Part shown: positions 32,745 through 41,293 of the stretch, piece by piece
Layout of the letters: every line of letters starts with the position of its first letter
How positions within the stretch are numbered: the first letter of the stretch is position 1
Notes under the pieces: model-generated
Databases searched by the model: none
What the model was told of the DNA's origin: nothing
What the model saw: the letters and a program-made list of their open reading frames with translations, nothing else
Program-made: the position numbers and the translations under genes
NCBI GenBank assembly: GCA_023953845.1
Contig: JAMLJC010000001.1
Span: 2,232,001-2,296,000, forward strand
Source of the DNA: Rhizobiaceae bacterium
GTDB taxonomy: Bacteria; Pseudomonadota; Alphaproteobacteria; Rhizobiales; Rhizobiaceae
DNA: 64,000 nt
Direction of reading: 5' to 3'

Positions 32745-34373
32745 CTATTGGCTGACGACGCCGGCAGGCGCGGTCTCCACATGGAACGCGGCCGAGATGA
32801 GCGCCTTGGTGTAATCGGTCTGCGGCCGCTCGAAAATCTGCTCGGCGGGACCCGCCTCCACGATCTGGCCGTTACGCATGACAATGACGTGGTTGGCGAG
32901 CGCCCGCACCACCTTCAAATCGTGGCTGATGAAGAGATAGGCGAGATTGTGCTTCGCCTGCAGATTGCGCAAGAGGTCCACCACCTGCGCCTGCACGCTC
33001 ATGTCGAGCGCCGAAGTCGGTTCGTCCAGCATGACGAAGCGGGGATTGAGCACCATGGCGCGGGCAATCGCGATGCGCTGCCTCTGGCCGCCGGAGAATT
33101 CATGCGGATAGCGGAAGCGGGTCTCCGGATCGAGTCCGACCTCCTTCAGCACGGCCACGACCTTGCCGTCGCGGTCGTCCGCCGAGAGTTTTGGCTCGTG
33201 GATCTTCAGCCCTTCCTCGATGATCTCCGCCACCGACATGCGCGGGCTCAGCGATCCGAAGGGGTCCTGGAAGACGATCTGCAATTCCCGCCGGAGCGGC
33301 CGCATCTCCGTGAAGGAGAGTTTCGCGATGTCACGGCCCGAAAAGTGGATCTCGCCGGTGGACGAGATCATGCGGCAGAGCGCCAGCCCGAGCGTGGTCT
33401 TGCCGGAGCCGGACTCGCCGACCACGCCGAGCGTCTGCCCAGCCTCGACATGCACGTCGATGCCGTCGACTGCCTTCACGTGGCCGACGGTCTTGCGCAG
33501 GAATCCGCGCTTGATCGGGAACCATACCTTGACGTCATGGCCTTTCATCACGGTTTCGGCGTTGGGATCAGGAGCCGGCGGGCGCCCCTTCGGCTCGGCG
33601 GCGAGCAGGTGGCGCGTGTATTCGTGCGTCGGATTCCTGAAAAGCTGTTCCGTCGGTCCGCTTTCCACGATCTTGCCATGGGTCATGACGCAGACGCGGT
33701 CGGCGATCTTGCGGACGATGCCGAGGTCGTGGGTGATGAACAGCATGGACATGCCGTTCCTCTTCTTCAAACCGTCGAGCAGTTCGAGGATCTGCGCCTG
33801 AACCGTGACGTCGAGCGCCGTTGTCGGCTCGTCCGCGATCAGGAGCTGCGGCTCGTTGGCCAGCGCCATGGCGATCATGACGCGCTGGCGCTGGCCGCCG
33901 GAAAGCTGGTGCGGATAGGCGCCGAGCCGGCTCTCTGGGTCGCGTATGCCGACTTCCTTCAGGAGTTCCAATGTACGCGCACGGGCGGCGCGGTCGCTCA
34001 TCGCCTGATGCAGCTTCAGCACCTCGACGATCTGCTGCTCGATCGTGTGCAGCGGATTGAGCGAGGTCATCGGCTCCTGGAAGATCATGGTGATCTTGTT
34101 GCCGCGCACCTTGCGCAGGTCGCGCTCGTCGAGCGCCATCAGGTCCTTGCCGTCGAAGAAAATCTGCCCCGATGGATGACTCGCGGCCGGATATTGCAGG
34201 AGCTTGAGCACCGAGAGCGCCGACACGGATTTGCCGGAGCCGGATTCGCCGACCAGCGCCACCGTCTCGCCCTTGCCTATGTCGAAGGAGATATGGTCGA
34301 CCGCCGTCGTCGTCCGGCCGCCCTGCGTGAAAGCGACGGAGAGATCGCGGACGGAGAGGAGGGGAGCCGTCAA
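32745..34373 (-). CDS. yejF: Peptide ABC transporter ATP-binding protein YejF (two ATPase domains)
   Basis: 542-residue fused double ABC ATPase. Domain 1 (about 1-270) has Walker A VGESGSGKSVSALS, signature LSGGQRQRVMIAMAL and LLIADEPTTALDVT; domain 2 (about 290-540) has VVGESGSGKTTLGLAL, FSGGQRQRIAIARAM and FVMLDEPTSALDMS. Both carry the oligopeptide/dipeptide C-terminal extension. It energises YejB/YejE. The start is a TTG (34371-34373) overlapping the vapC stop as TTGA, so its translation now depends on a toxin gene; the open frame continues upstream into vapC but without ABC sequence. Confidence 0.93.
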   Translation of the reverse strand: MTAPLLSVRDLSVAFTQGGRTTTAVDHISFDIGKGETVALVGESGSGKSVSALSVLKLLQYPAASHPSGQIFFDGKDLMALDERDLRKVRGNKITMIFQEPMTSLNPLHTIEQQIVEVLKLHQAMSDRAARARTLELLKEVGIRDPESRLGAYPHQLSGGQRQRVMIAMALANEPQLLIADEPTTALDVTVQAQILELLDGLKKRNGMSMLFITHDLGIVRKIADRVCVMTHGKIVESGPTEQLFRNPTHEYTRHLLAAEPKGRPPAPDPNAETVMKGHDVKVWFPIKRGFLRKTVGHVKAVDGIDVHVEAGQTLGVVGESGSGKTTLGLALCRMISSTGEIHFSGRDIAKLSFTEMRPLRRELQIVFQDPFGSLSPRMSVAEIIEEGLKIHEPKLSADDRDGKVVAVLKEVGLDPETRFRYPHEFSGGQRQRIAIARAMVLNPRFVMLDEPTSALDMSVQAQVVDLLRNLQAKHNLAYLFISHDLKVVRALANHVIVMRNGQIVEAGPAEQIFERPQTDYTKALISAAFHVETAPAGVVSQ

Positions 34374-34759
34374 AGGGCCGCCTCGACGTCGGTCTGCCGG
34401 AAATCGTCGCCCTTGAAGAGCAAAGGTTCGTTGCGCGCCTTGGAGAGAGCGTAGGCGAAACAATCGCCGAGATTTAGCCTGGCAGGGTGATTGCCCTTGC
34501 CGAACGTCTTGTAGGCCTCCCGGGCGAGGCGCGTCTGATGGACAGAGGGTGGAGAGACTTTGATGCCGCTAACACGGATGATTTCGTCAAAGGCCGCCGA
34601 CACCGTCTCGCCTTGCTTGTCCGCCCGAATTGCAGCTTCCACAAAGTTGATCGGCGAGATCAGAAGATCCTCAAGCTCGTCCGCGATCGCGCGACTGAAC
34701 TTGTCCGCATCGCTTTCGTTCAGAAGGATGGCGAGCAATGCAGATGCGTCGATTATCAT
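34370..34759 (-). CDS. vapC: VapC-type PIN-domain ribonuclease toxin
   Basis: 129-residue PIN nuclease. The four acidic metal-binding positions are present: Asp4 (MIIDASALLAIL), Glu41 (INFVEAAIRA), Asp99 (LNLGDCFAYALSK) and Asp118 (LLFKGDDF). VapC toxins cut tRNA or rRNA when freed from VapB. It overlaps the antitoxin by four bases (ATGA) and the downstream yejF start by four (TTGA). The module splits the yejE-yejF gene order, so it is likely an insertion. Confidence 0.93.
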   Translation of the reverse strand: MIIDASALLAILLNESDADKFSRAIADELEDLLISPINFVEAAIRADKQGETVSAAFDEIIRVSGIKVSPPSVHQTRLAREAYKTFGKGNHPARLNLGDCFAYALSKARNEPLLFKGDDFRQTDVEAAL

Positions 34760-35004
34760 GCAGGCAACCCGTCATCGTCGTAGAGATCGGAATGATCACT
34801 CGTCACACCCTGAGGTACCGGCGGCAGGCTGGAGACGATTTCTCTGATGCGCTGATAGCGATATTCGCGCTCCGCATGTCGATGTATCCGCATCAATTGA
34901 TCTTCCAAGGCTTTCTCGACGGCGGAGGTCATGCTCATTCCGGTTTCGCGGGCCAGTTCGCGGGCCAGTTCGTGGGCGCGTTCGCTCTTTATGTTCAGGC
35001 TCAT
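34756..35004 (-). CDS. vapB: VapB-type antitoxin (PSK transcription factor family)
   Basis: 82-residue antitoxin. The N-terminal DNA-binding segment MSLNIKSERAHELARELARE and TGMSMTSAVEKALEDQL has the ribbon/helix form of the rhizobial VapB (PSK) family; the acidic C-terminus (SDHSDLYDDDGLPA) would wrap VapC. GGAGG lies seven bases ahead of the ATG, at the edge of an inverted repeat that is likely its own operator (35013-35046). Its stop overlaps the vapC start. Fifty bases separate it from yejE. Confidence 0.92.
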   Translation of the reverse strand: MSLNIKSERAHELARELARETGMSMTSAVEKALEDQLMRIHRHAEREYRYQRIREIVSSLPPVPQGVTSDHSDLYDDDGLPA

Positions 35005-35012
35005 CGCAGCCT

Positions 35013-35046
35013 CCGTGGTAGAAAATCAGAAAAATTTATACCACGG
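35013..35046 (-). promoter_or_regulatory. Inverted-repeat operator/promoter of vapBC
   Basis: CCGTGGTA (35013-35020) and TACCACGG (35039-35046) are exact inverted repeats with an A+T-rich 18-base spacer. On the minus strand a TATAAA-like -10 element starts at the left arm and the other arm runs into the vapB ribosome site. This layout suits autoregulation by a VapBC complex. Confidence 0.65.
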
Positions 35047-35053
35047 CCCCCCT

Positions 35054-36205
35054 CTACCGAAAAGTCTTCCGCGGATCGAAGGCGTCGCGCGTCGCCTCGC
35101 CGATGAAGATCAGCAGGGAGAGCATCAGCGAAATCACCACGAAGCCCGAAATGCCGAGCCACGGCGCGTTGAGGTTGCGCTGGCCCTGCCGGAGCAGCTC
35201 GCCGAGCGAGGCGGAGCCGGGCGGCAGGCCGAAGCCGAGGAAGTCGAGCGATGTCAGCGTGGTGATCGAGCCGTTGAGGATGAAGGGCAGGAAGGTGAGC
35301 GTCGCCACCATGGCGTTGGGCAGGAGGTGTCGGAACATGATGGTGCGATTCGGCACGCCGAGCGCCCGCGCCGCATTCACATACTCGAAGTTGCGGGCGC
35401 GCAGGAATTCCGCCCGCACCACGCCGACGAAGCCGACCCACGAGAACAGAAGCATGATGCCGAGCAGGATGAAGAAGCCCGGCGGCAGCACGGCGGCGAT
35501 GATGAGGATGAGGTAGAGGACCGGAATAGAGGTCCAGATCTCGATGAAACGCTGGAAGAGAAGATCAGTCCAGCCGCCGAAATAGCCCTGGACCGCGCCG
35601 GCCGATACGCCGATGACCGCCGATGCGACGGTGAGCACGAGGCCGAACAGCACCGAGATGCGGAAGCCGTAGATGACGCGCGCCATGACGTCGCGCGCCT
35701 GGTCGTCGGTGCCGAGCCAGTTCCAGTTGCCGACGACGCAGTTGGGATCGTCGGCGCCCATCGGATAGCGTTGGCAGCGCTCTTCCTTGGTGAAGCGCCA
35801 GCTCGGCCTTGCGGGCGCGGCCTCCGGTATCTCGTTGTTGACGGTGCGATAGGAATAGCGGATCGGCGGCCAGATCATCCAGCCATTAGCGTTGATCTCG
35901 TCCTGGATCACCGGATCGCGATAGTCGGTGACGGCATAGAAGCCGCCGAACTTCTCCTCCGGATAGTCGATCAGGACTGGGAAAAGGATTTCGCCCTTGT
36001 AGGAGGCGAGGATCGGCTTGTCGTTGGCGATGAACTCGGAGAGCATCGAGAGCAGAAACAGGACGAGAAAGATCCAGAGCGACCAGTAGCCGCGCCGGTT
36101 TGCCTTGAAATTCTGCCAGCGGCGCTGGTTGAGCGGCGACAGCCATGGCCGCGCGGTCCGCTCCCGCACCTGCTCCACCTCGGCCTTGAGCTGGATCTCG
36201 CTCAA
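35054..36205 (-). CDS. yejE: Peptide ABC transporter permease YejE
   Basis: 383-residue inner-membrane permease. An N-terminal transmembrane helix (LWIFLVLFLLSMLSEFIA) and a large periplasmic loop (residues about 60-170, with WLGTDDQARDVMARVIYGF) precede the permease domain; the EAA loop is EYVNAARALGVPNRTIMFRH. Start is TTG (36203-36205), overlapping the yejB stop as TTGA; the frame continues upstream but antisense to nothing useful. Downstream, vapBC separates it from its ATPase yejF. Long YejE/YejB-type loops support assignment to the Yej rather than Dpp family. Confidence 0.92.
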   Translation of the reverse strand: MSEIQLKAEVEQVRERTARPWLSPLNQRRWQNFKANRRGYWSLWIFLVLFLLSMLSEFIANDKPILASYKGEILFPVLIDYPEEKFGGFYAVTDYRDPVIQDEINANGWMIWPPIRYSYRTVNNEIPEAAPARPSWRFTKEERCQRYPMGADDPNCVVGNWNWLGTDDQARDVMARVIYGFRISVLFGLVLTVASAVIGVSAGAVQGYFGGWTDLLFQRFIEIWTSIPVLYLILIIAAVLPPGFFILLGIMLLFSWVGFVGVVRAEFLRARNFEYVNAARALGVPNRTIMFRHLLPNAMVATLTFLPFILNGSITTLTSLDFLGFGLPPGSASLGELLRQGQRNLNAPWLGISGFVVISLMLSLLIFIGEATRDAFDPRKTFR

Positions 36206-37299
36206 ACGTCTCTCCGGTCGAAGTCGATGCGCGGATCGATCCACGTATAGGTGAGATCGGAGATCAGGCTGACGAACAGCCCGAGCAGTGAGAAGATGTA
36301 GAGATTGGCGAAGACCACGGGGTAGTCGCGGTCGAGCACCGAGCGGAAGCCGAGCAGCCCGAGCCCGTCGAGCGAGAAGATGTTCTCGATCAGCAGCGAT
36401 CCGGTGAAGAAGGCAGAGATGAAGGCGCCCGGAAAGCCGGCGATGACGATCAGCATGGCGTTCCGGAAGACGTGGCCGTAGAGCACGCGATGCTCGGAAA
36501 GCCCCTTGGCGCGGGCCGTCACGACATATTGCTTGCGGATTTCGTCGAGGAACGAGTTCTTGGTCAGCAGCGTCGTCGTCGCGAAGGCCGACAGCACCAT
36601 GGCTGTCAGCGGCAGCGTCAGGTGCCAGAAATAGTCGAGGATGCGGTCCGGCCACGACATTTGCGACCAGTTCTCCGAGGTCAGGCCGCGCAGCGGGAAC
36701 CAGTCCCAGAAGGAACCGCCCGCGAACAGCACCATCAGCAGGATGGCGAAGAGGAAGCCGGGGATGGCGTAGCCGATGATGACCACGCCGCTCGTCCAGA
36801 TATCGAAGGCGGAGCCGTCCTTCACCGCCTTGCGAATGCCGAGCGGGATGGAGATCGCGTAGGAGATCAGAGTGATCCAGAGACCGAGCGAGATCGACAC
36901 CGGCATCTTCTCGACGATGAGGTCGAGTACCGAGATGTCGCGGAAATAGCTCTCGCCGAAATCGAAGCGCAGATAGTCCCACAGCATCTTGCCGAACCGT
37001 TCGAGCGGCGGCTTGTCGAAGCCGAACTGCTTTTCCAGCTTGGCGATGAATTCGGGGTCGAGTCCCTGCGCCCCGCGATATTTCGAGCCTTCGCCGCCGG
37101 CGTCGAAATTCTGGCCGGCATCGCTGCCGCCACCGCCCGATATGCGCTCGCCGGCATCGCCGCCCTGTCCGGTGATCCTGGCGATCACCTGCTCCACCGG
37201 GCCGCCGGGCGCGAACTGGATGACGGCGAAGGAGATCGCCATGATCCCGAGGATGGTCGGGATCATCAGCAGGATGCGGCGCAGGATATAGGCGGCCAT
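36202..37299 (-). CDS. yejB: Peptide ABC transporter permease YejB
   Basis: 365-residue inner-membrane permease. First helix ILRRILLMIPTILGIMAISF, then a long Gly-rich periplasmic insert (about residues 45-80, GGDAGERISGGGGSDAG) typical of YejB, followed by five more helices and the EAA loop QYVVTARAKGLSEHRVLYGH. It partners YejE and takes substrate from the YejA-type proteins upstream; 96 bases separate it from the nearer binding protein. Its stop overlaps the yejE TTG start. Confidence 0.93.
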   Translation of the reverse strand: MAAYILRRILLMIPTILGIMAISFAVIQFAPGGPVEQVIARITGQGGDAGERISGGGGSDAGQNFDAGGEGSKYRGAQGLDPEFIAKLEKQFGFDKPPLERFGKMLWDYLRFDFGESYFRDISVLDLIVEKMPVSISLGLWITLISYAISIPLGIRKAVKDGSAFDIWTSGVVIIGYAIPGFLFAILLMVLFAGGSFWDWFPLRGLTSENWSQMSWPDRILDYFWHLTLPLTAMVLSAFATTTLLTKNSFLDEIRKQYVVTARAKGLSEHRVLYGHVFRNAMLIVIAGFPGAFISAFFTGSLLIENIFSLDGLGLLGFRSVLDRDYPVVFANLYIFSLLGLFVSLISDLTYTWIDPRIDFDRRDV

Positions 37300-37395
37300 C
37301 AGGCGCGAACCTGCATCACGGGTCGCCCGGCCCTACGCCTGCGCTTCGGGCGTTCATCGCTCGAAAAGCCGGATCGTTGGCCTTTCGTCCCCTTT

Positions 37396-39264
37396 TCACC
37401 CCTTCCCAATCGCCGTCGCCTTGTCCCTGTCGAACCACCACAGCGTTTCGGTCGCGAAGCCGTAGTCTGGTTTCGGCTCCCTGAAGCCGAACATGTCCCA
37501 GAACGCCACGCGGTGATTCGCCGAGTACCAACTTGGAATCCAGTCCAGCCGCGCGCGCAAGACCCTGTCGAGCGCGTTGAGCACCGTGACCAGCTCCGCG
37601 CGGCTCGATGCGCCGGCAATCGCCCCTACCAGCGCGTCGACGGCGGGATCGGCGGTGCCCGGCAGGTTGCGCGAGCCCTGCAGACTGGCGGACTTCGAGT
37701 GGAAGATGCCGTCCATGCCCTCGCGCGTCGGCGTCGGGCTGAACAGCAGCGCCATGCCGATCATGTCGAAGTCGAAACTCGACTGCCGGGCCTGATGCTG
37801 CGCGGAATCGACCATGCGCAGCGAGGCGTCGAAGCCGATCGCCTTGAGACTCTCGATCCAGGGCGAATAGATGCGCACGAAACCCTCGTCGTCGACGAGG
37901 ATTTCCAGCCTGAACGTCTCGCCCTTGTCGTTGCGAAAAACGCCGCCCTCAGGCTTCCAGCCCGCTTCGGTCATCAGCTTGCGCGCTTCGCCGAGCAGTT
38001 TTCGGTCGCGGCCGCTGCCGTCGGAGGATGGCAGCGAATAAGGTTCGCCGAAGACCTCCGGCGGCAGCTTGTCCCGAAGGGGCTCCAGCAGCGCCAGTTC
38101 GGCCGGCGACGGCGCGCCCGCCGCCTTGAACTCCGAACGCTCGAAAGAGGATTGCGAGCGGTCGTAGAGACCGTAGAACAGCGACTTGTTCGTCCATTCG
38201 AAGTCGAAACAGAGCGCGATGGCGCGGCGCACGCGCACGTCCCGGAACCGCTCGCGCCGCAGATTGACGGCCATGGCCTGCATCGCCGGCCGCTTTTCGG
38301 ACGGGAACTCGCGCTTCACGACCTTGCCGTCGTTGATCGCCGGAAAATCATAGCCTGTCGCCCAGATGCGCGACGTCGCCTCCTCGCGGAACAGCACCTC
38401 GCCTTTCTTGAACGCCTCGAACGCCGCCTGCCGGTCGCCGTAGAACTCGATCCGCAGCCGGTCGAAATTGTAGATGCCCCGGTTCACGGGAAGATCGCGG
38501 CCCCAATAGTCGGCGACGCGTTCATATTCGATGGTCTGTCCTGGCCGCACGAGCCCGACCTTGTACGGGCCGGAGCCCAGCGGCTGCTCCATGCGCGAAC
38601 TGTCGAACGGCACCTTGTCGAAATAGGCTTTGGACAGGATCGGGAAGGTCGCGGCGTCGAGGATTGTGCGGTCGGACTGTTTTCCGGAAAAGGTGAGGCG
38701 CAGCGTGTGATCGTCGACGGCGACGGCTTCGCTGAGTTCCGTCAGCGTCAGCAGAAGGTCAGGATAGCCCTTGTCCTTGAGCAGAAGATAGCTGAAGGCC
38801 GCGTCATGCGCCGTCAGCGGCGAGCCGTCATGGAAGCGCGCTTCGGGCCGCATGGCAAAGGTGAAGCTGTGCCTGTCCTCCGAAATGGTGACGCTTTCCG
38901 CCGCGAGCCCGTAGATCGAATCCGGCTCGTCCATCGCCCCGGTCATCAGCGAATCGAAACAGATCTCCATGCGCGGCGGCGCGTCGCCCTTGGCGACGAA
39001 GCTGTTCAGCGTGTTGAAGGTGTAGGGGTTCTGATTGTATAGCCACTGCGACGGCCCGTAGTTGAACGTGCCGCCCTTCGGCGCGTCGATATTCACATAG
39101 TCGAAATGTTTGAAATCAGCCGGGTATTTCAGCTCGCCGAAAGCCGAGAGCCCGTGCAGCGGCACGCCGGCCGGGGTGGAGGCGAACGCCGCTCCCCGAA
39201 CGAACGGGGCAGCAACCGCTGCGCCGGCTCCCGCGAGAAAATGGCGTCGCGAGAGCGCCGCCAT
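37396..39264 (-). CDS. YejA-like peptide-binding protein, Tat-exported
   Basis: 622-residue family-5 solute-binding protein. The N-terminus MAALSRRHFLAGAGAAVAAP is a twin-arginine signal, unlike its upstream paralogue. The mature part starts HGLSAFGELKYPADFKHFDY with APKGGTFNYG, then runs through the usual lobes to WWFDRDKA at the C-terminus. It would deliver peptides (Yej systems transport microcin C-type peptides in E. coli) to YejBE. Its ATG shares one base with the stop of the upstream paralogue, so the two are translated together. Confidence 0.93.
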   Translation of the reverse strand: MAALSRRHFLAGAGAAVAAPFVRGAAFASTPAGVPLHGLSAFGELKYPADFKHFDYVNIDAPKGGTFNYGPSQWLYNQNPYTFNTLNSFVAKGDAPPRMEICFDSLMTGAMDEPDSIYGLAAESVTISEDRHSFTFAMRPEARFHDGSPLTAHDAAFSYLLLKDKGYPDLLLTLTELSEAVAVDDHTLRLTFSGKQSDRTILDAATFPILSKAYFDKVPFDSSRMEQPLGSGPYKVGLVRPGQTIEYERVADYWGRDLPVNRGIYNFDRLRIEFYGDRQAAFEAFKKGEVLFREEATSRIWATGYDFPAINDGKVVKREFPSEKRPAMQAMAVNLRRERFRDVRVRRAIALCFDFEWTNKSLFYGLYDRSQSSFERSEFKAAGAPSPAELALLEPLRDKLPPEVFGEPYSLPSSDGSGRDRKLLGEARKLMTEAGWKPEGGVFRNDKGETFRLEILVDDEGFVRIYSPWIESLKAIGFDASLRMVDSAQHQARQSSFDFDMIGMALLFSPTPTREGMDGIFHSKSASLQGSRNLPGTADPAVDALVGAIAGASSRAELVTVLNALDRVLRARLDWIPSWYSANHRVAFWDMFGFREPKPDYGFATETLWWFDRDKATAIGKG

Positions 39265-41180
39265 CAATTGGCGCCTTTGTATTTGGCGGCCAGCGCGGCT
39301 TCCTTCTCCGGATCGATCCACCAGGAATCGATGTCCGGGCCGACATAATCCGGCTGTTTCTCCGGGATGCCGAACTTGTTCCAGTAGGCGAGCCAGACCA
39401 CGGCCCGGTGGTATTGCGGCACGGCATAGAAGTTCCACAGAAGCACGCGGTCGAGCGCATTCGTCGCGGCGACGAGATCCTCGCGGTCGGTGGCGAAGAT
39501 GACGCGGTCGATCAGCGCGTCCACCACCGGGTTCTTGATGCCGGAGAGGTTGCGCGAGCCGGGCGAGTCGGCTGCTCTCGACGACCAGAAATCGCGCTGC
39601 TCGTTGCCCGGCGAATCCGACTGGGCCAGCACCGTGGTCAGCATGTCGAAATCGAAATTGTTGACCCGGTTCACATACTGGCTCGGATCGACGATCCGCA
39701 GCGTCGCCGTCACGCCGATCTTCTTCAACTGGTTGATATAGGGGTTGGCGATGACCTCGTCCGTATCGTTGTTGCCGAGGATCTCGATGGTGAAGGGCTC
39801 GCCCTTCTCGTTCGTCATCCTGCCGTTCTGGATCTTCCAGCCGGCTTCCCCGAACAGCCTTATCACCTCGCGCAGGATGGCGCGTTCCGGTTGCGGCGGG
39901 CTGGCCGGGGCCTTCGCATCCGCCTGATCCCCGGTCTTGGGCTGCTCGTAGACCGGCAGCTTGTATTCCGTGGTGAAGACTTCCGGCGGCAACTGATCCT
40001 TGTACTGGTTCAGAATCTCCAGTTCCTTGCCTTGCGGCAGTCCGTGCGCGGCGAGTTCGCTGCCTTCGAAGAAGCTGTCCGTGCGCGTGTTGAAACCGTA
40101 GAAGATCGTGCGGTTCATCGTCTCGAAGTCGAAGGCGTAGGTCAGCGCCTGCCGCACTTTCCGGTCATGGAACAGCGGTCGGCGGGTATTCATGACGAAA
40201 CCCTGGAACGAGGCGCGGGAGGTGGCCGGGAACTCCTTCGTCACGACGTCGCCGGCCTGGAACGCCGGAAAATTGTAATAGGTGGCCCAGCGTCGCGAGC
40301 TGTTTTCCGAATGTATGTCCTCGAAACCGCCCTTGGTGAAGGCCTGCCACGCGGCGTTGTCGTCCTGGATGTAGACATACCGGCGCTTGTCGAAATTCTC
40401 GCGGCCGATCTTCACCGCCAGCCCGGCGCCCCAATAGTCCGGCACGCGTTCCCAGACGATTTCCTGCCCGGGCTTGAAGCTGGCGATCCTGTAGGCGGCG
40501 GACCCGAGCGGCGGCTCCAGCGTCGGCTGCGTGATGTCGCGCTTCTTGCCCTTGGCGTCCGTACCCTCCCACCAGTGCCTGGGCAGGACGACGAGGTCGC
40601 CCATGATCTTGGGCAATTCGCGGTTGCCCTTCTGGTCGAAGCGGAACTCGACTTCGCGGTCGTTCAGCGCCACCGCTTCCGTCACGTTCTCGTAGTAGCG
40701 GTTGTACATCGGGCTGTTGGCCTTCAGAACGTTGAAGGACCAGATCACGTCGTCGACCGTGATGGGCTGGCCGTCATGCCACCGCGCGGCGGGATCGAGC
40801 CTGTAGGTCGCGGAGGAATAGTCTTCGGGGAACTTGTAGGCATTCGCGATGAGCGGATGGCTGACGCTCGGCTCGTCAATCGATTGCTCCATCAGCGTGT
40901 CGTAGAGCAGGCCGCCGCCAAAGGAACCGAATCCCGCCGCCGGACTGCCCCGCACGATATAGGGGTTGAAACTGTCGAACGTGCTGCCGGCGACGCTGTT
41001 CAGCGTACCGCCCTTCGGGGCGTCGGGATTGACGTAGTCGTAGCGCTGGAAGTTTTCGCCGTATTTCGACTCGCCCATGAGGGAGGAAGTCGTGTGCCAC
41101 TCCTGGGCGGAGGCCTGGCCGATCGCGAGGGTGGCTGCGAGACTGAAGGCTAGACCGGTCACCCTGAATGAAATCGACAT
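39264..41180 (-). CDS. yejA: YejA-like peptide-binding protein, Sec-exported
   Basis: 638-residue family-5 solute-binding protein with a Sec signal peptide (MSISFRVTGLAFSLAATLAI, cleavage after QASA). The mature start WHTTSSLMGESKYGENFQRY and DAPKGGTLNSVAG is typical of YejA. An insert around residues 440-460 is Lys/Ala/Pro-rich (TGDQADAKAPASPPQPE). First gene of the transporter operon: it overlaps its Tat-exported paralogue by one base. A terminator shared with the cytochrome c gene lies 60 bases upstream. Confidence 0.93.
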   Translation of the reverse strand: MSISFRVTGLAFSLAATLAIGQASAQEWHTTSSLMGESKYGENFQRYDYVNPDAPKGGTLNSVAGSTFDSFNPYIVRGSPAAGFGSFGGGLLYDTLMEQSIDEPSVSHPLIANAYKFPEDYSSATYRLDPAARWHDGQPITVDDVIWSFNVLKANSPMYNRYYENVTEAVALNDREVEFRFDQKGNRELPKIMGDLVVLPRHWWEGTDAKGKKRDITQPTLEPPLGSAAYRIASFKPGQEIVWERVPDYWGAGLAVKIGRENFDKRRYVYIQDDNAAWQAFTKGGFEDIHSENSSRRWATYYNFPAFQAGDVVTKEFPATSRASFQGFVMNTRRPLFHDRKVRQALTYAFDFETMNRTIFYGFNTRTDSFFEGSELAAHGLPQGKELEILNQYKDQLPPEVFTTEYKLPVYEQPKTGDQADAKAPASPPQPERAILREVIRLFGEAGWKIQNGRMTNEKGEPFTIEILGNNDTDEVIANPYINQLKKIGVTATLRIVDPSQYVNRVNNFDFDMLTTVLAQSDSPGNEQRDFWSSRAADSPGSRNLSGIKNPVVDALIDRVIFATDREDLVAATNALDRVLLWNFYAVPQYHRAVVWLAYWNKFGIPEKQPDYVGPDIDSWWIDPEKEAALAAKYKGAN

Positions 41181-41240
41181 CCTGCTCCTCGTGGCTGGTC
41201 GCAATTCCGGCGTTTCGCCGTCATCCAGATGCCTCATAGC

Positions 41241-41268
41241 AAAAAAGCCGGGGAGAACCCGGCTTTTT
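41241..41268. terminator. Terminator after the cytochrome c gene
   Basis: AAAAAGCCGGG (41242-41252), loop GAGAA, CCCGGCTTTTT (41258-41268): an 11-base perfect stem with an A/T tract on each side. It lies 26 bases past the cytochrome c stop and upstream of yejA, ending the former transcript. Confidence 0.88.
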
Positions 41269-41293
41269 CGTGAAATGCGAGATTACTTTTTTG

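Noticed and set aside
36206..36982. Upstream extension of yejE in the same frame
   Set aside because: The extension is an out-of-frame reading of yejB; YejE begins at the TTG overlapping the yejB stop.
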